A stretch of 64,000 nucleotides of DNA from contig JACBFI010000015.1 of the NCBI GenBank assembly GCA_013391385.1, forward strand, positions 16,202 through 80,201. Direction: 5' to 3'. A model generated the notes under the pieces. The model searched no databases. It worked only from the letters and a program-made list of their open reading frames with translations, and was not told the DNA's origin. Source of the DNA: Sediminibacterium sp. Gen4 (GTDB lineage: Bacteria > Bacteroidota > Bacteroidia > Chitinophagales > Chitinophagaceae). A program made the position numbers and the translations under genes. Below are positions 52,437 through 60,603 of the stretch, in pieces; positions within the stretch are counted from its first letter, which is position 1, and each line of letters starts with the position of its first letter.

Positions 52437-52909
52437 TGCTTTAGTAAGTTGGCTAATTGTTGTTTACAACGATGCAGTTTTACAGCAACGTGATTCACGG
52501 TAATACCCAATACTTCTGCTATCTCAGGATTTTCATAACCATCGAGATGCATGGATATCAATGCGCGATCTGTTTCCGGAAGTGTTCGAATGGCTTTTCG
52601 CAATCGTTCTACTTCTTCTCTTTTCTGTGTTTGCTCTGAAGAAGCGCGATCCACTGCTTCCAAGGATTCCATATAATCGATGCGCGACGATTTTCTCTTT
52701 TGCGTTAATATGGTATTCAGTGAAATACGGTACAGCCAAGTACTGAATTTAGCATCGCCCCTGAAACTCGACCATGAACGCCAGGCCTGTAACAGTACTT
52801 CCTGATACAGGTCTTTCCGCTCTTCTGCATCATTGGCATAGAGTCCTACGAGCTTATAAATAATGCCCTGACTATTCTTGACCGCCTCTAAAAATTGTGC
52901 CTCGCTCAA
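52433..52909 (-). CDS. ECF-type RNA polymerase sigma factor
   Basis: A 158-aa sigma-70 family factor. Region 2 is NSQGIIYKLVGLYANDAEER to DLYQEVLLQAWRSWSSFRGD with FSTWLYRISLNTILTQKR. Region 4 is RLRKAIRTLPETDRALISMH, then LDGYENPEIAEVLGITVNHV. The frame is open to an ATG at 53047, but those 46 codons are read mostly from the heptamer array. No ATG exists near the conserved start; TTG at 52907-52909 gives MSEAQFLEAVKNSQG, which matches family N-termini. The AATTG-rich TATATATA stretch upstream may be its promoter. Confidence 0.88.
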   Translation of the reverse strand: MSEAQFLEAVKNSQGIIYKLVGLYANDAEERKDLYQEVLLQAWRSWSSFRGDAKFSTWLYRISLNTILTQKRKSSRIDYMESLEAVDRASSEQTQKREEVERLRKAIRTLPETDRALISMHLDGYENPEIAEVLGITVNHVAVKLHRCKQQLANLLKQ

Positions 52910-52981
52910 ATGACCGGTTTTCTTGGTAGTACAATTGTATATATAGTTAGTTGCAGAAGTGGAGGGGAAATTACAGGATGC

Positions 52982-53184
52982 TAGCTTCACGCTGCAAGCT
53001 ACAAGCCGCAAGCTACAAGCCACAAGCCACAAGAGGCCATAAAACATGGTAAACGTTTGCCTATCAACAACTTGCAGCTTGAAGCGTGCAGCGTGCAGCT
53101 ACAAGCCACAAGCTACAAGCCGCAAGTGCCCATAAAACATTGTAAAAGTTTGCCTATCAACAACTTACAGCTTGTAGCCTGCGG
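52982..53184. repeat. tandemly duplicated heptamer hairpin array (CAAGCNN words)
   Basis: Two copies of a hairpin unit, 93 bp apart. The loops are nearly identical (CATAAAACATGGTAAACG and CATAAAACATTGTAAAAG, beginning at 53038 and 53131, both followed by TTTGCCTATCAACAACTT). The arms are made of CAAGCTA, CAAGCCG, CAAGCCA-type words and their complements. The element lies between the response regulator stop and the sigma factor start. Confidence 0.9.
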
Positions 53185-53186
53185 CG

Positions 53187-53843
53187 TTATTCCCCTTTAT
53201 ACAACCCCTTCTCACATGCATACGCAACCAATCCGGCGATGCTTTTGACGCGCATTTTTTGCATGATGCGGGTGCGGTGACCTTCGACGGTTCTTTGGCT
53301 GATGAAAAGATGAGCGGCCACTTCTTTACTGGTGCAACCTCTACAAATCAATTGAATGATATCTTTCTCTCTTTCTGTAAATACCACCAGGTGATTGCGA
53401 TAACCCGATTGGTATTTTTCGATCAGGTCTGTGATTTGTCGGCTGCTTTCTGTGCAGAAATAGGGGCGATGTCCGTAAACAGATTCAATGGCTTCCACGA
53501 TCTCTTTTCGTCCGGCACTTTTCATGACATAACCAATGGCACCGGCTTCCAGCATCTCCATGATATGACTCTCTTGTCCGAAAACCGATAATGCAATGAT
53601 CCGCGGACTACTGCATCGCTTGGATAATTCTTTAGTGGCCATTACGCCATCCATGATGGGCATAGATACATCGGTAATAATAACATCGGGCTGTAGACGA
53701 CTAACCCCGGATAATAGATCCAGTCCATTTTCAGCTTCTCCAATGACATTAACATGGGGGACTGTTTCGAGTATTTTCTTTAATCCTTTTCTGAAAATGA
53801 TATGATCATCAGCGATCATGATCTTGATCCTCGTTTTCTCCAT
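53187..53843 (-). CDS. NarL/FixJ-type response regulator, no adjacent kinase
   Basis: A 218-aa two-domain regulator. The receiver domain (1-125) has acidic ADDH, phospho-acceptor Asp in VIITDVSMPIMDG, and Thr/Lys switch residues in IALSVFG and YVMKSAG. The LuxR/GerE-type HTH is at the C-terminus (FTEREKDIIQLICRGCTSKE, SQRTVEGHRTRIMQKM). It probably binds DNA as a phosphorylated dimer. No histidine kinase is within view. The 3' end abuts the duplicated hairpin array. Confidence 0.93.
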   Translation of the reverse strand: MEKTRIKIMIADDHIIFRKGLKKILETVPHVNVIGEAENGLDLLSGVSRLQPDVIITDVSMPIMDGVMATKELSKRCSSPRIIALSVFGQESHIMEMLEAGAIGYVMKSAGRKEIVEAIESVYGHRPYFCTESSRQITDLIEKYQSGYRNHLVVFTEREKDIIQLICRGCTSKEVAAHLFISQRTVEGHRTRIMQKMRVKSIAGLVAYACEKGLYKGE

Positions 53844-53992
53844 GAATGATAATTGATGTAGGAACTTGGGTTAGTTGCAATATGTATCAATCAGAGGAAT
53901 AGAGATGCAGTATTTCTACGGAATTTTCTTGCGTTTTCTCAATAAAAAATGAATTTAACAAATCAAAACAGCTGTACAGTTTAGTAAAACAT

Positions 53993-54223
53993 TTATTGCG
54001 GAGCGTTGAAGTCGGAGAATAATTCTTCCAGACTCATATTTAATCCTTGTGCTAGTGAAGCTAAAGTAGTGAGTGCAATATTTACTTTTCCTTTTTCGAT
54101 GCGCTGAACATGGCTGTACTCCAGGTCACACACATGTGCTAACTGATGAATACTTAACTCTCGCTCCTTCCTTAGCTTAGTTAAGTGTGCGCCAAATGCA
54201 ATTTTTAATTGATCCTTATCCAT
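53993..54223 (-). CDS. XRE-family helix-turn-helix regulator
   Basis: A 76-aa DNA-binding protein: FGAHLTKLRKERELSIHQLA, then HVCDLEYSHVQRIEKGK and LASLAQGLNMSLEELFSDF. It has a single HTH domain and no effector domain. It stands alone between the response regulator and the helicase gene. Its target is unknown; a divergent small ORF lies about 95 bp away. Confidence 0.88.
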   Translation of the reverse strand: MDKDQLKIAFGAHLTKLRKERELSIHQLAHVCDLEYSHVQRIEKGKVNIALTTLASLAQGLNMSLEELFSDFNAPQ

Positions 54224-54317
54224 GCGGTGACAAGGTCAAGTGAATAGATAAAAAAGTTGGCGTATGATTATATGCCAATCGCTTTTTTGATTATTTTTAT
54301 CGACTAAATATTCTCTT

Positions 54318-54521
54318 ATGTTGACCCCCGGCCATACATCCTCACAAAGTCTGACCAACTGTTCCAAAAAAGTAACAGACATGATCTTGTATGTGGTTTC
54401 AAAAGAGATGGCTCAACAAATGCTTTCCACAACATCGGAAGTAGATCGCAATTATTATTTAGAAATTTCGCAACACAAAAAAGTACGTACGAAGCGTAAT
54501 AGAAAAATGTCGATCTTCTGA
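54318..54521 (+). CDS. possible small protein (67 aa), uncertain
   Basis: An ATG-started frame in the 364-bp gap between the XRE regulator and the helicase gene. The second half is polar and basic (VDRNYYLEISQHKKVRTKRN). A longer minus-strand frame overlaps it (54316-54639) but runs into the pcrA start and looks less protein-like. No family is recognised; it could equally be non-coding. Confidence 0.3.
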   Translation: MLTPGHTSSQSLTNCSKKVTDMILYVVSKEMAQQMLSTTSEVDRNYYLEISQHKKVRTKRNRKMSIF

Positions 54522-54587
54522 TCTTTCCTATCACAGAACTTATCAACGCCCTCACCACATACCCCCTCAACTGATTAACTTGCGCCC

Positions 54588-56942
54588 ATGCAAGATTACC
54601 TGAATGGATTGAATGAACCCCAGCGCGAGGCAGTGACACATCTCAATGGTCCGCTCATGATTGTTGCCGGCGCCGGTAGCGGAAAAACAAAAGTACTCAC
54701 CACTCGCATCGCTCACCTCATGAATAATGGCGTGGATGCATTTAATATCCTTGCCCTCACATTTACCAACAAAGCTGCCGCCGAAATGAAAGAGCGTATT
54801 GAACGCATACTTGGCAATGCAGAAGCACGTAATTTATACATCGGCACTTTTCACAGCGTATTCGCTCGTATTCTTCGCGCAGAAGCACATCGTATCGGTT
54901 ATCCCAACAGCTTTACCATTTATGATACCGATGATAGTCGATCAGTGATCAAAACCGTGGTGAATGAACTGAACTTAGACGACAAACATTACAAACCCAA
55001 TGTTGTCGGCAACCGCATTTCTTCTGCTAAAAACGCATTGGTAGGTCCCGCTGAATATGCCACTGATTATTATATTCAGCAGGAAGACATGCGTGCCAAC
55101 CGTCCTGCTATTGCACAGATCTATGCCGCCTATGCCAGCCGTTGTTTTAAAAACGGTGCCATGGATTTTGATGATCTGTTGTTGAAAATGTATGAACTGC
55201 TCAAAGACTTTCCGGAAGTACTCCATAAATACCAACATAAGTTCAAATACATTTTGATTGATGAGTACCAGGATACCAATCCGGTTCAGTACCAGATCAC
55301 CAAACTGTTAGCAGCGGTACATGAAAATATTTGCGTAGTGGGCGATGATGCACAAAGCATTTACAGCTTCCGTGGCGCTACCATTGAAAACATTTTACAG
55401 TTTCAAAAAGATTATGATGATGTGAAAGTGGTGAAGCTGGAGCAGAATTATCGCAGCAGTCAGAACATCATTCATGTGGCGAATGAAGTGATTAAAAACA
55501 ACAAGGGACAAATCCCTAAAAACCTTTGGACGGAAAACAAAGAAGGCGATAAGATCAATCTGGTGAGAACCATGACCGATAATGATGAAGGTCGTTTTGT
55601 AGCAGATTGTATCCAGGAACAAAAACTACGCAACCATTTTTATAATAAAGATTTTGCCATTCTCTATCGCACCAATGCACAGAGCCGTTCATTTGAAGAA
55701 AGCTTGCGCAGAATGGGTATTCCTTATCGTATTTATGGTGGTGTAAGTTTCTATCAACGAAAAGAAGTAAAAGATTTTCTGGCTTATTTACGTGTGATTG
55801 CTAACACAAGAGATGAAGAAGCCTTGAAACGCATCATCAATTATCCCGTGCGGGGTATTGGTAAAACCACTATTGAAAAATGTGTGATTGCGGCGAATGA
55901 GCAGAATATCTCCATGTATGAAGTAGTTGCTCGTGCAGGTGAATTTGGTTTCAAAGCGGGTACACTGGAAGCACTGCAAAATTTTGTGACTATGATTCGC
56001 TATTTCCAAAGCATGCTTACCGGCACCAATGCTTATGATGTGGCAGTGCAGGTGGGTAAACATACCAATCTGGTAAAAGAACTCTTCAATGATAAAACTA
56101 CGGAAGGACTTGCACGCTATGAAAACGTGCAAGAGTTATTGAACTCTATTAAAGAGTGGACAGAGAGTCCATCTAATGAAGATGGTGAACTGGGTGATAA
56201 ATCACTGGGTTCTTATTTACAACAGATTACTTTACTGACCGATGCAGATGATGATAAAGGAGATAATGATGTAGTAAAACTCATGACCATTCATGCGGCG
56301 AAAGGATTGGAATTTGAATGTGTGTTTGTAGGTGGTGTGGAAGAAACTTTGTTTCCGAGTGGCATGGCCATCAATACACGCGAAGAACTGGAAGAAGAAA
56401 GAAGACTCTTCTATGTAGCTGTTACCCGTGCCAAACAAAAACTATGGTTAACCCATGCCAATGCGCGTTATCGTTTTGGACAGCTGGTACAGAATGAGCC
56501 AAGTAGATTCATAGAAGAAATGCCGGAACAGTATATCGATAAAACCTATGCCGGCGGCGGCGCCCGTAACCATGCCGGAAGTGATATGGGCAGTGCTTTT
56601 GAACGGATGCAGCGTGGGTTTGGTTTTGGTGGAGGCAGTGCTGCCGCAGCAGAAAGAAAATATGGTCCGCCCCCGGCACGAAAACCCAATGCAAAACCCG
56701 AATACTTACCGGTACAACCACCCGCAGCTAAAGTAGTAGCACATACACCATCACCCAATTTTGTAGCGAGTGATACTTCACAACTACAAGAAGGACAAAC
56801 AGTAGAACACCAGAAATTCGGTTTTGGTAAAGTGATGAAAATCGAAGGCTCTGCACACAATCCTGTTGCTACCATTGTATTTGATCAGAATGGAGAGAAA
56901 AAGATCATGTTGAATTATGCGAAGTTGAGAATCGTTGAATAA
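54588..56942 (+). CDS. pcrA: UvrD/PcrA-type SF1A DNA helicase
   Basis: A 784-aa 3'-5' helicase in repair and replication restart. Motif I is AGAGSGKTKVLTTR, Ia LTFTNKAAAEMKERI, II LIDEYQDTNPVQY, III VVGDDAQSIYSFRGA, IV VVKLEQNYRSS, V LMTIHAAKGLEFECVFVGG and VI RRLFYVAVTRAK. The C-terminal 60 residues (LQEGQTVEHQKFGFGKVMKI) form the Tudor-like domain that binds RNA polymerase in PcrA. The length is typical. The Gly/Ala-rich linker before the Tudor domain is variable in the family. Confidence 0.95.
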   Translation: MQDYLNGLNEPQREAVTHLNGPLMIVAGAGSGKTKVLTTRIAHLMNNGVDAFNILALTFTNKAAAEMKERIERILGNAEARNLYIGTFHSVFARILRAEAHRIGYPNSFTIYDTDDSRSVIKTVVNELNLDDKHYKPNVVGNRISSAKNALVGPAEYATDYYIQQEDMRANRPAIAQIYAAYASRCFKNGAMDFDDLLLKMYELLKDFPEVLHKYQHKFKYILIDEYQDTNPVQYQITKLLAAVHENICVVGDDAQSIYSFRGATIENILQFQKDYDDVKVVKLEQNYRSSQNIIHVANEVIKNNKGQIPKNLWTENKEGDKINLVRTMTDNDEGRFVADCIQEQKLRNHFYNKDFAILYRTNAQSRSFEESLRRMGIPYRIYGGVSFYQRKEVKDFLAYLRVIANTRDEEALKRIINYPVRGIGKTTIEKCVIAANEQNISMYEVVARAGEFGFKAGTLEALQNFVTMIRYFQSMLTGTNAYDVAVQVGKHTNLVKELFNDKTTEGLARYENVQELLNSIKEWTESPSNEDGELGDKSLGSYLQQITLLTDADDDKGDNDVVKLMTIHAAKGLEFECVFVGGVEETLFPSGMAINTREELEEERRLFYVAVTRAKQKLWLTHANARYRFGQLVQNEPSRFIEEMPEQYIDKTYAGGGARNHAGSDMGSAFERMQRGFGFGGGSAAAAERKYGPPPARKPNAKPEYLPVQPPAAKVVAHTPSPNFVASDTSQLQEGQTVEHQKFGFGKVMKIEGSAHNPVATIVFDQNGEKKIMLNYAKLRIVE

Positions 56943-56950
56943 AATAATAA

Positions 56951-57056
56951 GGAACAAGAAATAAGAAACAGGAAACAAGGTCCAAAGGACTCCCTTGGAG
57001 AAGGTTCAAGAATCAATTCTCAAGTTTACATAGCGCCGGACTTTAGTCCGGCGAAA
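56951..57056. repeat. composite repeat, copy A (GAAACAA words plus REP-like palindrome)
   Basis: Heptamers GGAACAA, GAAATAA, GAAACAG, GAAACAA are followed by GTCC-AAA-GGAC and TCC-CTT-GGA mini-hairpins. A perfect palindrome with 9-bp arms CGCCGGACT/AGTCCGGCG (57034-57053) ends the copy. From 56971 the copy matches copy B with only a few differences over about 85 bp. It lies between the convergent pcrA and MBL-fold genes. Confidence 0.9.
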
Positions 57057-57150
57057 AAAAGAGTAAGGAGAAATGTTGCGTGACGAAGGCGAATCAAATC
57101 AATGCCTTCACTTCTTCATTCAATATTCGAAATTCATCATTCGATATTTT

Positions 57151-58002
57151 TCACACTTTGCTCCAACTACCATCATCCGGAATCATCACTTGTTTTTGTA
57201 ATTGATTTTGTTCGATGATTTCACGGAAATCTTTTCTTTTTTCCAGACAATGATTGATGGTTTCTAAATGTACCACACTGATGTTGGCTTTGGTGGCTTT
57301 ACTGACTTCGAGTACATCTATTCCTGTCATGGTGATGGCATCACCTTGTAAGAAACGTGCACCGCCACCATTCACTATGATATGATCGGGTTGATATCGG
57401 TCTATGACTCTTTTCACTTCCTCACACCAAATCGTATCTCCTGCGATGTACAAGGATTGTTTTTTGTGGGCAATCACATATCCGGAAACCTGCCCCATTC
57501 TTTTTCCGATTTCTCCGGTACCATGTTGTCCGCCGGTTCGGGTAATGCCAATGCCTTTCCATTCCATGTGTTCATTCAATGGAATGATTTCTTTGAATCC
57601 TTGCTGTTTTAATCTGTCCACATCTGTAGGCTGACAAATAATCGGTATCTCTTTGTTGAGTAAGTCTCTCGCCTTCACATCCCAATGATCAGCGTGAACA
57701 TGTGTGAGCAGGATGGCGTTAACGGTTGCTAATTTTTTCTTGAGTTCTACTTCGTTAAAAGGAAGATCTACCATCGGTATGCGCAAACTGTTGCCGGCAT
57801 TTGGAATCGGATTCATGGCATCTTTTGCACTCAGCATGGGGTCTACTAAGATGTTGAGTTTATTCACTTCAACAAACAGTGTAGCATGTCGCCATAACTG
57901 AAAACGAAATCTTGTTTTGTTGCTAGGCGCTGCATACAGCTGTTTGGTAGCCAAAGCCATCATGGCCAAACTGCTTTGCTGTAGAAATGTTCTTCTTTTC
58001 AT
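57151..58002 (-). CDS. MBL-fold metallo-hydrolase with Tat-like signal
   Basis: A 283-aa protein: an RR-containing signal (KRRTFLQQSSLAMMALA) points to Tat export. The metallo-beta-lactamase core (UlaG/L-ascorbate lactonase-like branch) has the metal motif THVHADHWD near residue 100, HGTGEIG near 170, YIAGDTIW with the bridging Asp near 200, and VVHLETINHC near 255. Two metal ions are expected. The substrate is unknown. Flanked on both sides by repeats. Confidence 0.88.
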   Translation of the reverse strand: MKRRTFLQQSSLAMMALATKQLYAAPSNKTRFRFQLWRHATLFVEVNKLNILVDPMLSAKDAMNPIPNAGNSLRIPMVDLPFNEVELKKKLATVNAILLTHVHADHWDVKARDLLNKEIPIICQPTDVDRLKQQGFKEIIPLNEHMEWKGIGITRTGGQHGTGEIGKRMGQVSGYVIAHKKQSLYIAGDTIWCEEVKRVIDRYQPDHIIVNGGGARFLQGDAITMTGIDVLEVSKATKANISVVHLETINHCLEKRKDFREIIEQNQLQKQVMIPDDGSWSKV

Positions 58003-58045
58003 AACTGTGATGAACTACAAATTGAAGTACTTAAATGTTTGGGCT

Positions 58046-58082
58046 GTGTTGGGCTGCAAGCTACAAGTTTCAGGCTACAAGG
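58046..58082. repeat. short degenerate heptamer run (CAAGCTA words)
   Basis: GGGCTGC, AAGCTAC, AAGTTTC, AGGCTAC, AAGG in tandem, ending one base before the stop codon of the hydrolase gene at 58084. No second arm is present. Confidence 0.75.
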
Positions 58083-58083
58083 A

Positions 58084-59049
58084 TTAACTATTGGCAAAAT
58101 GAATGGCTCTTCTTTCTGCATAGGTCTCACGGGTACCTGCCAGCATAAAGCCACAATGTCCGCCTGCTGCTGTGGTTTCCAATAGAATATTCGGATTGAC
58201 AGCCGCTGCTTCATATCCTATACAGGGTTCAGATAAAAAGGGATCATTCAATGCCTGAATCAGCAAAACGGGAATTTGAATTTGTGGAAGCAGTGGTTTT
58301 ACACTGGCACGTGCATAAAAATCTAGGGCATCAGTATAACCATGTAAAGGCGCAGTATATCTGTTATCGAATTCAACAAATGTTTTGATCTGTTCATATC
58401 CTTTATAACTGATTTGATCAGCATAGCGGATAGATTTTTCCTGGATTTTCTTTCCTAACTTTTTTAAAAAACGTTTTACATAAACGCTGTTACCCGGTTG
58501 AGAAAGCGCTTGTACACTGGCATACAGATCACAGGGAACTGAAACACCGATTACTTTTTTTACAGCCGCAGGAACCCGATTGGGAAACTCTCCTACTGAT
58601 CGTAAACTCAAACTGCCACCCATGCTAAATCCGACAAGCACAATATTATCATAGCCATATGTATCAATAGCATGTTGTATCACCGCTCTGAGATCATTGG
58701 CATCACCATGATGATAAAAACGTAATAATCGATTGGGCTCTCCGCTACAACTTCTGCAATTCCATCCCAATGCATCCCATCCCTGCGCCACAAATATTTT
58801 GGCCATGCCGGTAACATAATGTCTACCTGAGTCACCTTCCAATCCATGTGTAATGATGACCAATTTTTTCTGAGTCCTGTTTTGCTGATGCCAATCCAGA
58901 TCTACAAAATCACCATCTACCAGTTCCAGTCTCTCCCGATGATCATATCGAAAATCCACTTTCCGAAACATGCTGGGATAAATAGACTGTACATGTCCAT
59001 TCCACTGCCAAAAAGGAGCATGATACGAGGTATCGGAGACGTGTGGCAT
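58084..59049 (-). CDS. YheT-like alpha/beta hydrolase
   Basis: A 321-aa hydrolase of the YheT/EMB8 branch (AB hydrolase superfamily): HGLEGDSGRHYVTGMA, WDALGWNCRSCSGEPNRL, the nucleophile elbow GFSMGGS near residue 145, the Asp in QALNDPFL and the catalytic His in GGHCGF. Substrates are presumably short-chain esters or lipids. The frame is open to 59133 but the hydrophobic extension is read from the composite repeat, so I use the ATG at 59049. Confidence 0.9.
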   Translation of the reverse strand: MPHVSDTSYHAPFWQWNGHVQSIYPSMFRKVDFRYDHRERLELVDGDFVDLDWHQQNRTQKKLVIITHGLEGDSGRHYVTGMAKIFVAQGWDALGWNCRSCSGEPNRLLRFYHHGDANDLRAVIQHAIDTYGYDNIVLVGFSMGGSLSLRSVGEFPNRVPAAVKKVIGVSVPCDLYASVQALSQPGNSVYVKRFLKKLGKKIQEKSIRYADQISYKGYEQIKTFVEFDNRYTAPLHGYTDALDFYARASVKPLLPQIQIPVLLIQALNDPFLSEPCIGYEAAAVNPNILLETTAAGGHCGFMLAGTRETYAERRAIHFANS

Positions 59050-59084
59050 GTGAAGTTTTCGTAAAAATAGTGGGAAATAAGAGA

Positions 59085-59211
59085 CAAGAAGGAAGAAACA
59101 AGGAACAAGAAAGAAACAAGAAACAGGGAACAAGGTCCAAAGGACTCCCTTGGAGAAGGTTCAAGAATCAATACACAAGTTTAAATAGCGCCGGACTTTA
59201 GTCCGGCGAAA
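59085..59211. repeat. composite repeat, copy B
   Basis: Same order of parts as copy A: GAAACAA-type heptamers (59085-59130), the GTCC-AAA-GGAC/TCC-CTT-GGA block, and the palindrome CGCCGGACT/AGTCCGGCG (about 59189-59208). The 59127-59211 part differs from copy A at only three or four positions. It lies in the divergent gap between the hydrolase and corA genes. Confidence 0.9.
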
Positions 59212-59248
59212 CAAAAAGGCTAGAAAGCCAACCCCATTACTCATTACT

Positions 59249-59291
59249 AGCAGCTAGCAGCTCGTGGCTCGAGGTTCAAAGCTCAAAGCTT
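59249..59291. repeat. degenerate heptamer run (GAGCNNN words, other strand)
   Basis: GCTAGCA, GCTCGTG, GCTCGAG, GTTCAAA, GCTCAAA, GCTT in tandem, 19 bp before the corA start. One-armed. Confidence 0.75.
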
Positions 59292-59309
59292 ATTTCGTAT
59301 TTTTAACTC

Positions 59310-60407
59310 ATGACCGGCGCCAAATACCTCAAATACCTGAATCCGCTCACGCTGTTTGATACCAAGCGTACACGTGATATTTTTCATGTGAACCCTACCA
59401 TTATTCCGGAAAGAGTGGAAGCTAGTGAGATTCGGGTGAAAGTGTATGATTATTCTGCAACTGAATTTGTAGAAAAACAATTGAGTGATATCAAAGATTG
59501 TTTTGCTTATCGGGATAATGAGCAAACTACCTGGATCAATGTGGATGGTATTCGTAAGGCAGATGTAGAAGCTGTATGTCATCATTTTGGTATACACTAC
59601 TTGATAGTGGAAGACATCATGAGTGTGAGTCAGCGACCGAAGATGGATGAGATGGAGAATGTGATGTTCTGCCTGCTCAATATGCTGTACTTCAATGAAC
59701 AAACCGGCGCGGTAGAGACTGAACAGATCAGTATTGTTTTAGGAAAAGGATTTGTATTGTCTTTTCAGGAAGATGCAGGGCGAGATGTATTCAATCCTAT
59801 TCGCGATAAGTTGAAACTGAATGGCAGTAAGCTTCGTGTGAGTGGAGCCGACTATCTCTGTTATGCGTTGTTGGATATGATTGTAGACAACTATTATATC
59901 GTGATGGAGAAACTGGGAGATCGTATTGAGTTATTGGAAGAAAAAATCATCCGCGGTAGTAATACGCGAACACTGGCGGTGATCAATAGTTTACGCAAAG
60001 AGTTAATTGTATTGAAACGTAATGTGAGTCCGGTAAGAGAATTGATCAATGGATTTATTCGCAGTGAAAGTGATTTGCTGGAAGAAAGAACCACCAAGTA
60101 TTTTAAAGATGTGTACGATCATATTCTGCAAGCGAATGACTTGGCAGAAAACTATCGAGATATGATGATGAACTTACAGGATCTCTATCTCAGCAATGTA
60201 AACCTGAAGACCAATGAAGTGATGAAAGTAATGGCCATTGTAACCTGTTTACTGGCACCCGCAACAGTCATCGGCGGCATCTTCGGTATGAACTTCGATC
60301 GCATCCCCTATCTCCACCACCAATACGGCTTCTTCATCGCAGTTGGACTGATGTTGATTGTGCCGGTTTGGATGTTGGTAGTGTTTAAGAGGAGAGGGTG
60401 GTTTTGA
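59310..60407 (+). CDS. corA: CorA family magnesium/cobalt transporter
   Basis: A 365-aa pentameric channel subunit. A large cytoplasmic alpha/beta funnel domain (1-280) leads to two C-terminal helices. The first ends in the selectivity-filter motif GMN (IFGMNFDRIPYLHHQYGF) and the second is FFIAVGLMLIVPVWMLVVF with a basic end KRRGWF. Transports Mg2+ and also Co2+/Ni2+. The ATG at 59310 starts MTGAKYLKYL, a usual N-terminus. Confidence 0.94.
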   Translation: MTGAKYLKYLNPLTLFDTKRTRDIFHVNPTIIPERVEASEIRVKVYDYSATEFVEKQLSDIKDCFAYRDNEQTTWINVDGIRKADVEAVCHHFGIHYLIVEDIMSVSQRPKMDEMENVMFCLLNMLYFNEQTGAVETEQISIVLGKGFVLSFQEDAGRDVFNPIRDKLKLNGSKLRVSGADYLCYALLDMIVDNYYIVMEKLGDRIELLEEKIIRGSNTRTLAVINSLRKELIVLKRNVSPVRELINGFIRSESDLLEERTTKYFKDVYDHILQANDLAENYRDMMMNLQDLYLSNVNLKTNEVMKVMAIVTCLLAPATVIGGIFGMNFDRIPYLHHQYGFFIAVGLMLIVPVWMLVVFKRRGWF

Positions 60408-60602
60408 AGGCTGCAAGCTACAAGCCACAAGCTTCAAGCAAATTATTTAAGGGTTACTTCTAAATAATTTACCAAACACTTGCAGCTAGAAGCTTGCGGC
60501 TTGCAGCTTCAAGCCACAAGCCACAAGCAAGTTATTTAAGGGTTACTTCTAAATAATTTACCAAACACTTGCAGCTTGAAGCTTGCGGCTTGCAGCCTTC
60601 TC
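60408..60602. repeat. tandemly duplicated heptamer hairpin array (CAAGCNN words)
   Basis: Two copies of a hairpin unit 89 bp apart. The loops are almost identical, running from TTATTTAAGGGTTACTTC (starting 60443 and 60532) to the shared end TTTACCAAACACTTGCAGCT. Arms are CAAGCTA, CAAGCCA, CAAGCTT words and complements. It fills the entire gap between the convergent corA and MATE genes. Confidence 0.92.
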
Positions 60603-60603
60603 C

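Noticed and set aside
52910-53047. N-terminal extension of the sigma factor to an ATG
   Set aside because: Mostly read from the CAAGCNN array; sigma region 2 begins right after the TTG at 52909.
56951-57056. Composite repeat as an ordinary intrinsic terminator
   Set aside because: The palindrome lacks a U-run on either strand in the right place, and the whole block recurs in a divergent gap where no terminator is needed.
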